Below are positions 42,593-51,043 of a stretch of 64,000 nucleotides of DNA, piece by piece. This DNA is from Alteromonas sp. KC3 (GTDB taxonomy: Bacteria > Pseudomonadota > Gammaproteobacteria > Enterobacterales > Alteromonadaceae). The notes below the pieces were generated by a model. That model worked only from the letters and a program-made list of their open reading frames with translations, was not told the DNA's origin and made no database searches. Numbering within the stretch: the stretch's first letter is position 1; each line of letters opens with the position of its first letter. The stretch spans positions 1,674,001 to 1,738,000 of the forward strand of contig NZ_AP024235.1 of the NCBI RefSeq assembly GCF_016756315.1. Reading direction: 5' to 3'. The position numbers and the translations under genes were made by a program.

Positions 42593-45500
42593 CTATTTGT
42601 CTGCCTTAATACCATGGAAGGTGCAGTGCAACACTGGCAAAATAAGCAGCGTGAGTACTGTTGCAACCGTTAAGCCAAATACTATTACTACCGCCATAGA
42701 TGCAAAGAACGCATCGGAAAACAGCGGGATCATCCCCAAAATGGTAGTAATTGCTGCCATAGAAACCGGTCGTACACGTGATACTGAAGCGTTGATAACA
42801 GCAGTAAATGCATCACCATCACCCCTTGATTGCACGTTTATTTCTTCCATCAGTACAATACCATTTTTAAGCACCATTCCAATTAGGCTTAAACTGCCTA
42901 ACAGAGCCATGAAGGTAAATGGCGCGCCAACAAGTACTAAACCGCCAATAATACCGATGGTGGTAAGAGGGATAACCCCCCAAATGGCCAGTGCTTGTCG
43001 CAATTTACCAAACAGCAATACGGTAATAATAAACATGCCGATAATGCCAATTGGCATGCTAGCGAAAAGCGCTTTTTGTGCATCGCGAGACGTTTCATAT
43101 TCGCCGCCCCATTCAATGCTATAACCGTCTGGTAGCGTTAGTTCATCTACCAATGGGCGTACTTTGGCTTGCACGCTAGCGGCCGTTTCACCCGATAAAG
43201 GCAAAGGTTCGGCATAGACAGCTAACATCCTTACTCTATTTCGGCGTTTAATAATCGGGTTGTCCAGGCTTACGTCAACATTACTGATTACATCGGCCAT
43301 GCTGATGTATTTACCTTGTTCTTGGCTCCACACATTAAGCGACGCAAGGTTGTCTATGTCGTAGCGCTGGTTAGGGTCATTACGCATGACAATGGGTATT
43401 AAGTCGCTGCCTTCGCGATATAAGCCAACGCTTTGTCCCTCGTTGTTGAGTAAGAATGCCGTGTGAACTGCATCTCTGGTAACGCCAATTCGGCGAGCTT
43501 GCTCTTCAAGAAAAACAGGCTCCACAAAAGGAACCTTGTTGCTCCAAGATAGCCGTACGCTGTCCATAGTTTGCTCAGCGTTAAAAATGGCTTCGATATC
43601 GCTGCTTATTTCCCGCAGAACCTCTGGCTCTGGGCCATAAATGCGCGCTTCTATTGCTGCTTTGGCAGAAGGTCCAACTTGTAATGCTTTTACTTTGTAT
43701 TGCACGTTAGGGAAATCTTCTCTAACGAGCTCAATGATTTCGCGCATGCGCGCATCACGTGATTCAACTGTATTGGTTTCAACAATTAGCTGGCCGTAAC
43801 TGGCGTATCTGTCTTCCGGGGCATAGGTAAGGGTTAGTCGTTGTGCGCCACCTCCAATTACGCTGGTAACGTTAGCAATGTTTTCCATCTGCATAACGCG
43901 ATTTTCTAAACGACGTATAGACTGCTCAGTGGTAAGAACATCGCTACCCTCAGGTAGCCACAAATCAACAAAGAAAAGCGGGGTTGAGGAGTCGGGGAAG
44001 AAGGCATTTTTAACAAATTTGCTAGAGGCAACACCTCCCACTAATGCCAGAAGTACGATGACAATAGTGATGTACCTAAAATTAATGGCCGCCGTTAAAA
44101 AGCGCTTGTAAACGGTAAATATGAACCCCTTGTAAGGGTCATCATCTTCACTGGTTCCTCGTTCTTTTTCAGTTTTGAATAACAAATCGAAAAAGAAAGG
44201 CGTAATAGTGAGTGCTGTTATCCAGCTTAAAAATAGTGAGAAGCAAAGCACCCAGAACAGCGAACCAACAAATTCGCCAGTGGCATCAGGTGACAGCCCT
44301 ATAGGCGCAAAAGCGGTAATGGCTATAACGGTTGCACCTAAAAGGGGGAGCCCGTTTTGCGACACAACATCTTTCGCTGCTTGCAGTTTGGTTTGCCCCT
44401 TGCGAACGCCAATAAGCATTCCTTCTGTAACCACAATTGCGTTATCAACTAACATACCCAACGCAATAATAAGGGCACCAAGGGAGATTTTTTGAAGCTC
44501 AATGCCTTTTATGGACATCAGAATAAAGGTACCTAGGATGGTAAGTACCAAAATGAGCCCCATCAATACGCCGCTTCGCCAGCCCATAAACAAGAGCAAT
44601 ACAAAGATAACAATGGCGACAGCTTCTACTAGGTTAATGAGAAACCCTGTGACAGAGTCATCGACTACCGTAGGTTGGTTGTAAACAGTCGTTAATTCCA
44701 TGCCAAGAGGCATGCGCGCTTCTAGTTCAGCTATTTTTGCCTCAAGGCGTTTACCGACATCCACTACGTTAACCGCTGACGCAAATGATACACCAATGGA
44801 AAGGGCAGGTGCGCCGCCACTGTGATACAAAATAGAGGGGGTATCATTAAGCGTACGCTCAATGGTGGCAATATCAGTGAGCCTTATCAATCCGCTTGCG
44901 GGCGAGCCAATAACCACTTGACCAAGGGCGTCTAAGTTGTCGAATTCGCCGGTGGGCTGAATAGAAAGTCGTTTGCCTTGAACTTTAATAGAGCCCGCAT
45001 TTCCCACGATATTTTGTGCTGTCAAAAGTCCTGCAATGGCTTCGGTGGATACATTCAAGGCTTTCATCTTGTCGTGGTCTAGTGAAACAATAATTTGCTC
45101 GTTAACCGTGCCGGCAATAGAAATCTTTTTCACCCCTTCTACAAGCTGAATTTCTCGCTGCATTAAATCAGCAAAGTCTTCCATTTGTTTTAGCGTATAG
45201 TCTTCGCTTCTAAGGGTCATCAACAGACCAAAGACATCGCCAAAATCATCGTTTACGATAGACGTGCTGGTGCCTGGGGGGAGGGTTGCCTGGGCATCAC
45301 CTATTTTTCGTCGTAGATTATCCCAATATTGTTCTAGATCTTTTTCTTGAACACTGCTTTCAAGTTCAACGGTTATTTGAGACGAGCCAACCATGTTGAC
45401 CGAACTTACCCGTTTAACGTTGGGTATGCGCTGAATCGCTTTCTCTAATTGAAGGGTAACTTCTTCTTCAACCTGCTCCGGTGTTGCCCCGGGGTATTGC

Positions 45501-45640
45501 GTAATAACCAGCGCGTTTCTAATGGTGAATTCAGGGAACTCTAACTGCCCCAACCCAAGGAAAGTGACAATGCCACCTAGTCCAAGGATGATAGCCACCA
45601 TCCAGCTAATAACTTTTTGGCGAAAGAAATACTCGACCAT
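42593..45640 (-). CDS. RND efflux pump inner-membrane transporter
   Basis: The 1015-residue protein has the RND plan: a first helix after VEYFFRQKVISWMVAIILGLGG, a large periplasmic loop with LPPGTSTSIVNDDFGDVFGLLMTL, helices 2-6 including LGALIIALGMLVDNAIVVTEG near residue 395 (the proton-relay helix 4 Asp is present), a second periplasmic loop, and a final helix block GSLSLIGMVLKNGIVLMEEI near residue 925. It resembles the heavy-metal/multidrug subclass often annotated as AcrB/MmpL-like. AAGGAGG lies upstream of ATG 45640. It follows the lipoprotein adaptor gene by 2 bases. An outer-membrane channel gene is not in the window, so it must use one encoded elsewhere. Confidence 0.95.
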   Translation of the reverse strand: MVEYFFRQKVISWMVAIILGLGGIVTFLGLGQLEFPEFTIRNALVITQYPGATPEQVEEEVTLQLEKAIQRIPNVKRVSSVNMVGSSQITVELESSVQEKDLEQYWDNLRRKIGDAQATLPPGTSTSIVNDDFGDVFGLLMTLRSEDYTLKQMEDFADLMQREIQLVEGVKKISIAGTVNEQIIVSLDHDKMKALNVSTEAIAGLLTAQNIVGNAGSIKVQGKRLSIQPTGEFDNLDALGQVVIGSPASGLIRLTDIATIERTLNDTPSILYHSGGAPALSIGVSFASAVNVVDVGKRLEAKIAELEARMPLGMELTTVYNQPTVVDDSVTGFLINLVEAVAIVIFVLLLFMGWRSGVLMGLILVLTILGTFILMSIKGIELQKISLGALIIALGMLVDNAIVVTEGMLIGVRKGQTKLQAAKDVVSQNGLPLLGATVIAITAFAPIGLSPDATGEFVGSLFWVLCFSLFLSWITALTITPFFFDLLFKTEKERGTSEDDDPYKGFIFTVYKRFLTAAINFRYITIVIVLLALVGGVASSKFVKNAFFPDSSTPLFFVDLWLPEGSDVLTTEQSIRRLENRVMQMENIANVTSVIGGGAQRLTLTYAPEDRYASYGQLIVETNTVESRDARMREIIELVREDFPNVQYKVKALQVGPSAKAAIEARIYGPEPEVLREISSDIEAIFNAEQTMDSVRLSWSNKVPFVEPVFLEEQARRIGVTRDAVHTAFLLNNEGQSVGLYREGSDLIPIVMRNDPNQRYDIDNLASLNVWSQEQGKYISMADVISNVDVSLDNPIIKRRNRVRMLAVYAEPLPLSGETAASVQAKVRPLVDELTLPDGYSIEWGGEYETSRDAQKALFASMPIGIIGMFIITVLLFGKLRQALAIWGVIPLTTIGIIGGLVLVGAPFTFMALLGSLSLIGMVLKNGIVLMEEINVQSRGDGDAFTAVINASVSRVRPVSMAAITTILGMIPLFSDAFFASMAVVIVFGLTVATVLTLLILPVLHCTFHGIKADK

Positions 45641-45642
45641 GA

Positions 45643-46776
45643 CTACAGGCCTCCTTCTTTCGTCCACTCCGTAACTTGCTGTCCATCTTTCACAAGATGG
45701 GCACCGGCTGCGACAATTCTGTCATCATCGTTTAACGGACCCTCTACTAATAAGCCGTTAGAGATACCTCGCGTGATCATGACTTCAACTGGCTCCACAG
45801 TGCCTTTTTGGCCATTATCACCCTCTGGTTTGAAGCGCCATACAATGGCTTTGTCAGGTTCAGCATTGTCGGTAACCACCGCGCCAAAAGGCACTAACCA
45901 CAATTTCGCATCTGATTCTATGAGCTTTGACATATCAAGTAGGACGGTAGCACTCATCCCCGCCAGAACATTGATATCCTCTGGTTCCGGTAGCGTAAGG
46001 GTAACTTCATAGCTCAGTTCGCCTTGGCGAGTGGTACTTTCATGATCTTTATACATTGCACCATAGCGCTTTTCTGGCATTCCAGAGAATGTCACCCAAG
46101 CAATTTCAGAACTACGGTTTGCTTTTGCTCTTGAGCGGTCAATCATACGCATTTTTTGTTCAGGTAGTTGAAATGTCACATCAATTGCCCCTGGCATATG
46201 AAGTTCAGCAATGGTTTGCTGCGGCACAACCACTTGGTAATTTTCAACAGGGACAGATGCTATAAGCCCTGCAAACGGAGCGCGAAGTTCGGTATAGCTA
46301 AGCTGATCTTCTGCGTTGGTTAAACTGGCTTTGGCGGACAAAAAATTGGCTTTTGCTTCATCGAAGGTAGAGCGACTTACAGCACCTTTTTCTACCGATG
46401 CTTCCATGCGCTTAAACATGGCAGATGTCACATCGAATTGAGATTGAGCAGTTGCCAGTTGTGCTTTTGCATCGCGGTCGTCTAAGCGCGCAATAAGTTG
46501 ATTTTCTTTGACTTCTTCACCCGCTTTGACCAGCAGCTCTTGCAGCTTTCCACCAACTCGAAAAGATAAGTTTGAGTATTCTGCCGCTTCAACCTGACCG
46601 GGAAACTTAGCAATAGTTTCATCTGAATGCTGCACCTTGTACAAAGTGACCGGTGTTGAAGATACGGCCTTAGGTGGAGCAGGTGCATCATCACAAGCAC
46701 TTAAGCCACAAAGAACAACAATGGCGAAACCTATAGATGTTACGGTATTTGGGAAACTACCCTTAAAAAGCGGCAT
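45643..46776 (-). CDS. RND membrane fusion lipoprotein
   Basis: The 377-residue periplasmic adaptor has a lipoprotein signal ending CGLSACDD (LSAC lipobox). The biotinyl-lipoyl-like half FRVGGKLQELLVKAGEEVKENQLIARLDDRDAKAQLATA comes next, then a helical hairpin (QFDVTSAMFKRMEASVEKGAVSRSTFDEAKANF), the second lipoyl half LRAPFAGLIASVPVENYQVV, and beta-barrel and membrane-proximal domains. ATG 46776 has GGAGAG upstream; frames starting as far as 46896 lack support. It is followed at 2 bases by the RND transporter, forming an adaptor-pump operon. Confidence 0.93.
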   Translation of the reverse strand: MPLFKGSFPNTVTSIGFAIVVLCGLSACDDAPAPPKAVSSTPVTLYKVQHSDETIAKFPGQVEAAEYSNLSFRVGGKLQELLVKAGEEVKENQLIARLDDRDAKAQLATAQSQFDVTSAMFKRMEASVEKGAVSRSTFDEAKANFLSAKASLTNAEDQLSYTELRAPFAGLIASVPVENYQVVVPQQTIAELHMPGAIDVTFQLPEQKMRMIDRSRAKANRSSEIAWVTFSGMPEKRYGAMYKDHESTTRQGELSYEVTLTLPEPEDINVLAGMSATVLLDMSKLIESDAKLWLVPFGAVVTDNAEPDKAIVWRFKPEGDNGQKGTVEPVEVMITRGISNGLLVEGPLNDDDRIVAAGAHLVKDGQQVTEWTKEGGL

Positions 46777-46911
46777 GATAACTCTCCGTATTGGTGATGT
46801 GTGTAATTGCTGCAAAGCAACACGCAAAAGCATAGTGTAATTACAGTTATAGCGTTTAGCGGTGGTTTCGATCAGCTTTTTATATGCAAACTTCAAAATA
46901 TGTGCGTTACC

Positions 46912-48843
46912 TTATTTATTGTCAGGCATTTCATCGTGCTCAAGTTTTTCAGCGTAGCCTTTAGGCGGCGGCGTCCAACCGCGCATTTTTGAGTGTTTGT
47001 CATGCAAATCTGCTTTCAGTGCATTTTCAATTAACGTTTCGAGTTCAATAAATAGTTTTAGGTAGTTATTGTCAACGCGTTCACCGCTCGCATCGTCAAT
47101 CCACGCGTGATACAGCACATCGTTTTGTTGGTCTTCAATATTCTTATAGGCCATTTTTTGGCGTTCAGCATGGAAGGGGTGAATATTCAGCGAACGCAGT
47201 GCTTCTGCGCCCATTTCCAGTGCGGAATGATATGTTTCTGACACAACATAGTCAGCACCCAGCTGGCGCAATCGATATCCGTGACCGCGGTCGAATGCGC
47301 GAGCAAGTACCTTAACATTGGGGTAGGCATGCTTGGCGTACTTTACCATTTCGGCAGCCGTGTCTTTATCATCGATGGCGATAACCAACAAAGAGGCGTC
47401 ATGAGCACCTGCTGTGTGCAAAATATCCGGCTTAGATGCATCACCAAAATAAGCTTTTGTACCAACACGCCTAATCAGATCAATTTGTTCTGAGCGAATA
47501 TCAAGGACCACGGTTTTTACATCATTGGCCACCAGTAAGCGGTTAATAATTTGACCAAAGCGCCCTATACCCGCAATTACAACCGAGCCTTGTTCTTCTA
47601 TGGTGTCTTGTTCACGTTCTGTTTTACTGCCTTTATAGCGAGGCATAATGGCCTTGTCGAACAAGATGAAAAGCCCAGGGGTTAAGAACATAGAAATGGC
47701 GACAACCAAAGACAGAACAGAAATAATATCACTGGGTAGTACATAGTTTTGCGATGCAAAACTTAACAATACAAAGCCAAATTCCCCCGCTTGTGCCAAA
47801 CTAAGTGTAAATAGCCATTTGTTGCTATCGCGCAACTTAAATACGACGGCAATTACATACAGTACTATGGCTTTTATCAGCATAACCACAAGAGTAAGAC
47901 CTGCAATCAATGCTGCGTTGTCCGACAGAACCCCAAAATTAATGCCTGCACCGACTGTGATAAAAAAGAGTCCAAGCAGCAGCCCTTTGAAAGGCTCAAT
48001 GTTTGCCTCCAATTCGTGCCTAAACTCGCTATTGGCAAGTACAACGCCCGCTAAGAAGGCGCCTAGAGCAGGGGAGAGGCCTACCAAACCCATCAGTGCG
48101 GCAATACCGATAATAAGCATCAGTGCCGTTGCCGTGAAAATTTCACGTAAATTTGATGAAGCGACAAATTTGAATAAGGGGCGGCTTAGGTAGTGACCGC
48201 CCACGGTGACAAAGGCGACAGAGCCAATGATGACTAAGCCGTAGCCCCACGGCGGAAGCCCCTCTACTAAGCTCAAGCTATCGTGGCTTTCGCCGCCTGC
48301 TCCGTGCTCTGCTGCACTTGATGCCAGTTCAGGAATAGCCAGCAGCGGAATTAGTGCTAGCATAGGGATGACGGCGATATCTTGAAACAAGAGTACCGAA
48401 AACGCGCTTTTGCCTCCCTCGGTTTGCTGTAACCCTTTTTCTTGAAAGGTTTGCAGTACAATAGCGGTAGAGGATAAAGCAAAAATGAGCCCTATTGTCA
48501 GAGATATCCCAAAGGGCTGACCCAGTGCAATTGCGGCGGCGGTTATTAGCGCCGCAGTCAGTCCAAGCTGTAACCCACCTAGGCCTAGAAGCTTGGACTT
48601 CATGGCCCACAAAGACCGGGGTTCAAGTTCTAAACCGACCAAGAATAGCATCATCACCACACCAAATTCGGCGAAGTGTTGAATGGTTGTAGTTTCGTCA
48701 CCTACAAGTCCGAATACCGGGCCAATGATTAGACCTGCAATTAAATAGCCTAGAACTGAGCCAAGCCCTAGTCGCTTGGCGATGGGAACGGCAATAACAG
48801 CAGCTACGAGATAAATAAATGCATAAAGAAAATAGCCTGTCAT
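46912..48843 (-). CDS. CPA2-family K+/H+ antiporter with TrkA-N domain (Kef type)
   Basis: The 643-residue protein has about twelve membrane segments up to residue 385, starting YLFYAFIYLVAAVIAVPIAKRLGLGSVLGYL-like sequence and FGVVMMLFLVGLELEPRSLW, and ALSSTAIVLQTFQEKG in the core. A cytosolic TrkA-N/KTN domain follows, VVIAGIGRFGQIINRLL near residue 413 and YFGDASKPDILHTAGAHDASLLVIAIDD near residue 460. It fits KefB/KefC glutathione-gated potassium efflux systems that acidify the cell during electrophile stress. The gene before it, one base apart, encodes the KefF/KefG-like ancillary protein, which supports the assignment. Confidence 0.93.
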   Translation of the reverse strand: MTGYFLYAFIYLVAAVIAVPIAKRLGLGSVLGYLIAGLIIGPVFGLVGDETTTIQHFAEFGVVMMLFLVGLELEPRSLWAMKSKLLGLGGLQLGLTAALITAAAIALGQPFGISLTIGLIFALSSTAIVLQTFQEKGLQQTEGGKSAFSVLLFQDIAVIPMLALIPLLAIPELASSAAEHGAGGESHDSLSLVEGLPPWGYGLVIIGSVAFVTVGGHYLSRPLFKFVASSNLREIFTATALMLIIGIAALMGLVGLSPALGAFLAGVVLANSEFRHELEANIEPFKGLLLGLFFITVGAGINFGVLSDNAALIAGLTLVVMLIKAIVLYVIAVVFKLRDSNKWLFTLSLAQAGEFGFVLLSFASQNYVLPSDIISVLSLVVAISMFLTPGLFILFDKAIMPRYKGSKTEREQDTIEEQGSVVIAGIGRFGQIINRLLVANDVKTVVLDIRSEQIDLIRRVGTKAYFGDASKPDILHTAGAHDASLLVIAIDDKDTAAEMVKYAKHAYPNVKVLARAFDRGHGYRLRQLGADYVVSETYHSALEMGAEALRSLNIHPFHAERQKMAYKNIEDQQNDVLYHAWIDDASGERVDNNYLKLFIELETLIENALKADLHDKHSKMRGWTPPPKGYAEKLEHDEMPDNK

Positions 48844-48844
48844 C

Positions 48845-49489
48845 TTACTCTCCTGACTGCGTGCACAAATCGGCTAGGTTTTCGATGTTCATTGCTTTTT
48901 CCATATTCAGTTCGCCTTTGACGAGTTTATTTAGCAATGTCGTCCATTTTCGACGATGCTCGCTAATACGGTGTTCTTCTTGCGCGGTGCGAGAGCCAAA
49001 TAACGCAAAAGGCGCAAGATAGGTCATATGGGTAATGCTTGCCATTTGTTCAAGGGGTTGGAGAAGTTGACGGATAGTGAAATGATTAAAGCCATCAGTT
49101 TGATACGCTTCTTCTTTGCCACCAGCGCTTATGGCACACAAAAACTGTTTACCTTTAAGTGCCGTACCTTCGTGTCCATAGGCAAAACCATATTCAAGCA
49201 CGAGATCTTGCCATTCTTTTAAAATTGACGGCGTTGAGTACCAATATAATGGGTACAGAAAAATAATGATGTCGTGATCGATAAGCCGCTGTTGTTCGCG
49301 TTCTATATCAATATTGAAATCGGGATACTCGGCATACAAGTCTACAGCGGTGACATGCTTGTTAGCTTGTGCATCTGAAAAAAGTGGAACGTTAACTTCA
49401 GAGCGTGTCTGCGCAGGGTGAGCAAAAAGCACTAAAACCTTTTTACTGTTCTTATTTTCATCAATGTCGCTATTTTTATCGCTATTCAT
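48845..49489 (-). CDS. KefF/KefG-like NAD(P)H oxidoreductase
   Basis: A 214-residue flavodoxin-fold protein with KKVLVLFAHPAQTRSEVN at the start, FLYPLYWYSTPSILKEWQDLVLEYGFAYGHEG near residue 76 and a glycine-containing CAISAGGKEEAYQ near residue 113. KefF and KefG bind and activate the Kef antiporters and have quinone reductase activity. The gene is one base before the kefB-type gene, the normal order. The N-terminal 17 residues are an Asp/Asn/Lys-rich extension not found in E. coli. Confidence 0.9.
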   Translation of the reverse strand: MNSDKNSDIDENKNSKKVLVLFAHPAQTRSEVNVPLFSDAQANKHVTAVDLYAEYPDFNIDIEREQQRLIDHDIIIFLYPLYWYSTPSILKEWQDLVLEYGFAYGHEGTALKGKQFLCAISAGGKEEAYQTDGFNHFTIRQLLQPLEQMASITHMTYLAPFALFGSRTAQEEHRISEHRRKWTTLLNKLVKGELNMEKAMNIENLADLCTQSGE

Positions 49490-49706
49490 ACACGTTTTCC
49501 AGGCGAGCTTAGAGCTACTTTTGTTTTTTATTTCAGAAGTTTAGTTGATGTTAAATCAATTTCGAATTTCTATTTCTTCAAAGTTATAAGGTTACCAAAG
49601 TTTATTAGGTTGAAAAAAGTTACTTGATTACCATTATACACCCACGGATGAAAATAATGGATTTGACGGAACGTTACTTCAACACTTTGCTAAGAACAGT
49701 ATAACC

Positions 49707-50201
49707 ATGAAAACACACCTTAAAACACTCGCAGTTGCACTATCAGCAGTTTCTTCTTTAATGACATTCTCCGCGTCTGCACTTCCACAAGGCAGCGAAC
49801 TTAAAGTTGGCGGTGCGGTATGGAACGTATTTGACGAAGCCGATCGTTACGCAGTGCATACTGCTTATATCCATAAACCATTACAGAATTACTACGGTTT
49901 GCGTCCTACCGTGTTACTTGTTACCGCAGACGAAGGTCAGCACTACTTTGCTGCTGGTGTTGCAAAAGATGTTTACCAGCAGGGGGACTTCACTGTGCGT
50001 GTAGCATTTCACGCCGGTATAGTAGATGAATCAGAAGAGTTAGGTGACTCTATCGAATTTTACTCTTCGCTGTCTGGCCTCTATCGATTAAACGAACGCG
50101 TTTCACTTGAAGCTGAAATTGGCCATATTTCAAATGGTGGCCTTGGCGACATTAATCCGGGTTCTGAATCATTTGTCTTAAGTGCACACTATCATTTTTA
50201 A
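49707..50201 (+). CDS. PagL-like acyloxyacyl hydrolase (lipid A 3-O-deacylase family)
   Basis: The 164-residue protein has a signal peptide (KTHLKTLAVALSAVSSLMTFSASA, residues 1-26) and alternating outer-membrane beta strands ending in HYHF, a terminal aromatic. The motif GHISNGGLGDINPGSES near residue 135 matches the PagL active region (H-x-S-N...NPG.E), with the His, Ser and Glu triad visible. PagL removes the 3-O acyl chain of lipid A at the outer membrane. The ribosome site is weak. It is a single gene ended by a terminator. Confidence 0.78.
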   Translation: MKTHLKTLAVALSAVSSLMTFSASALPQGSELKVGGAVWNVFDEADRYAVHTAYIHKPLQNYYGLRPTVLLVTADEGQHYFAAGVAKDVYQQGDFTVRVAFHAGIVDESEELGDSIEFYSSLSGLYRLNERVSLEAEIGHISNGGLGDINPGSESFVLSAHYHF

Positions 50202-50228
50202 TCATCATTACGCTTCGGCGTTGTTTAA

Positions 50229-50252
50229 AAACCGCGCAAATGCGCGGTTTTT
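50229..50252 (+). terminator. Intrinsic terminator after the PagL-like gene
   Basis: AAACCGCGC and GCGCGGTTT form a 9-base-pair stem with an AAAT loop, followed by a T-run. It also lies 18 bases past the end of the convergent cytochrome gene. Confidence 0.88.
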
Positions 50253-50269
50253 ATTTGGCCACTGTTTAA

Positions 50270-51031
50270 TTATGATTGGCTGGGGCAGGGGGCTCCCGCG
50301 TCAATCCAAAGAGTCATTGCATTGCCAAAGTCTTCGTGGGTGCCCGGTGCTGGCGTGCGCCCTGGACCTGGCGCCCAAGCCCATCGAACGAGTGGGTCGT
50401 CTTTAACGTGATGTTCAAACTCTTTTTTGAAGGTTTTCATATCATTACGTCCACCCCGCTGTGCCAAAAATGAATTAAGCTGCGGATTTAACCAGTTATT
50501 ACACAGCTGCACGGGCGTTACGTCTCGCGCAATAATCATGGTGGGTGGCGGCATATGCCACACGAAACCAGGCATCAGGTCGTTTGCCGCGCCAGGTGCG
50601 CGACCTGGTTCGTCCGCATTTTCATCTTGGTGACAACCACGACAATTAACAGGGTTAGTTTCACCTACCTGAACAAATTTTCCATCTTGGACAGCCATCT
50701 TAAGGTTATTAATGGAAGTGATGTTCATTGGATGGTGCGTACGGTTATCGCCAACAGTTGGGCGGTGTGCACCGTTTTCAACCACACCGTGACAGTTCAC
50801 ACACCGTGGGCTGGTGGCCACATCAAACAGGTATGCAAATGCGGTCTCGGCATTCGGTTTTGATTTATAGGCCGTATAGGCAGTGGTAATTGTTGCTACA
50901 TCCTTTGGTAGGGGCTCGCTGCTAGCTTTTGTCACACTAGCGTTATTTGTGCACCCTGTTACTGACATTGCCAATAGTGCTACAACACTTGTCAGACTTA
51001 TCATCAGCCCTGACTTAAATGATATCTTCAT
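50270..51031 (-). CDS. Cytochrome c lipoprotein
   Basis: The 253-residue protein has a lipoprotein signal (VALLAMSVTGCTNN) and two CxxCH heme-binding sites, CVNCH near residue 73 and CRGCH near residue 131. It is a periplasmic or outer-leaflet dihaem cytochrome of unclassified family. It follows the molybdenum hydroxylase large-subunit gene by 12 bases with a ribosome site AAGGAG, and so is very likely the electron acceptor of that enzyme. That role is inference from operon order. Confidence 0.83.
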   Translation of the reverse strand: MKISFKSGLMISLTSVVALLAMSVTGCTNNASVTKASSEPLPKDVATITTAYTAYKSKPNAETAFAYLFDVATSPRCVNCHGVVENGAHRPTVGDNRTHHPMNITSINNLKMAVQDGKFVQVGETNPVNCRGCHQDENADEPGRAPGAANDLMPGFVWHMPPPTMIIARDVTPVQLCNNWLNPQLNSFLAQRGGRNDMKTFKKEFEHHVKDDPLVRWAWAPGPGRTPAPGTHEDFGNAMTLWIDAGAPCPSQS

Positions 51032-51043
51032 TGTGAACACTCC

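Noticed and set aside
42540..43124. 194-codon plus-strand open frame
   Set aside because: Antisense to the RND transporter C-terminus; Pro/Ser/Thr-rich shadow.
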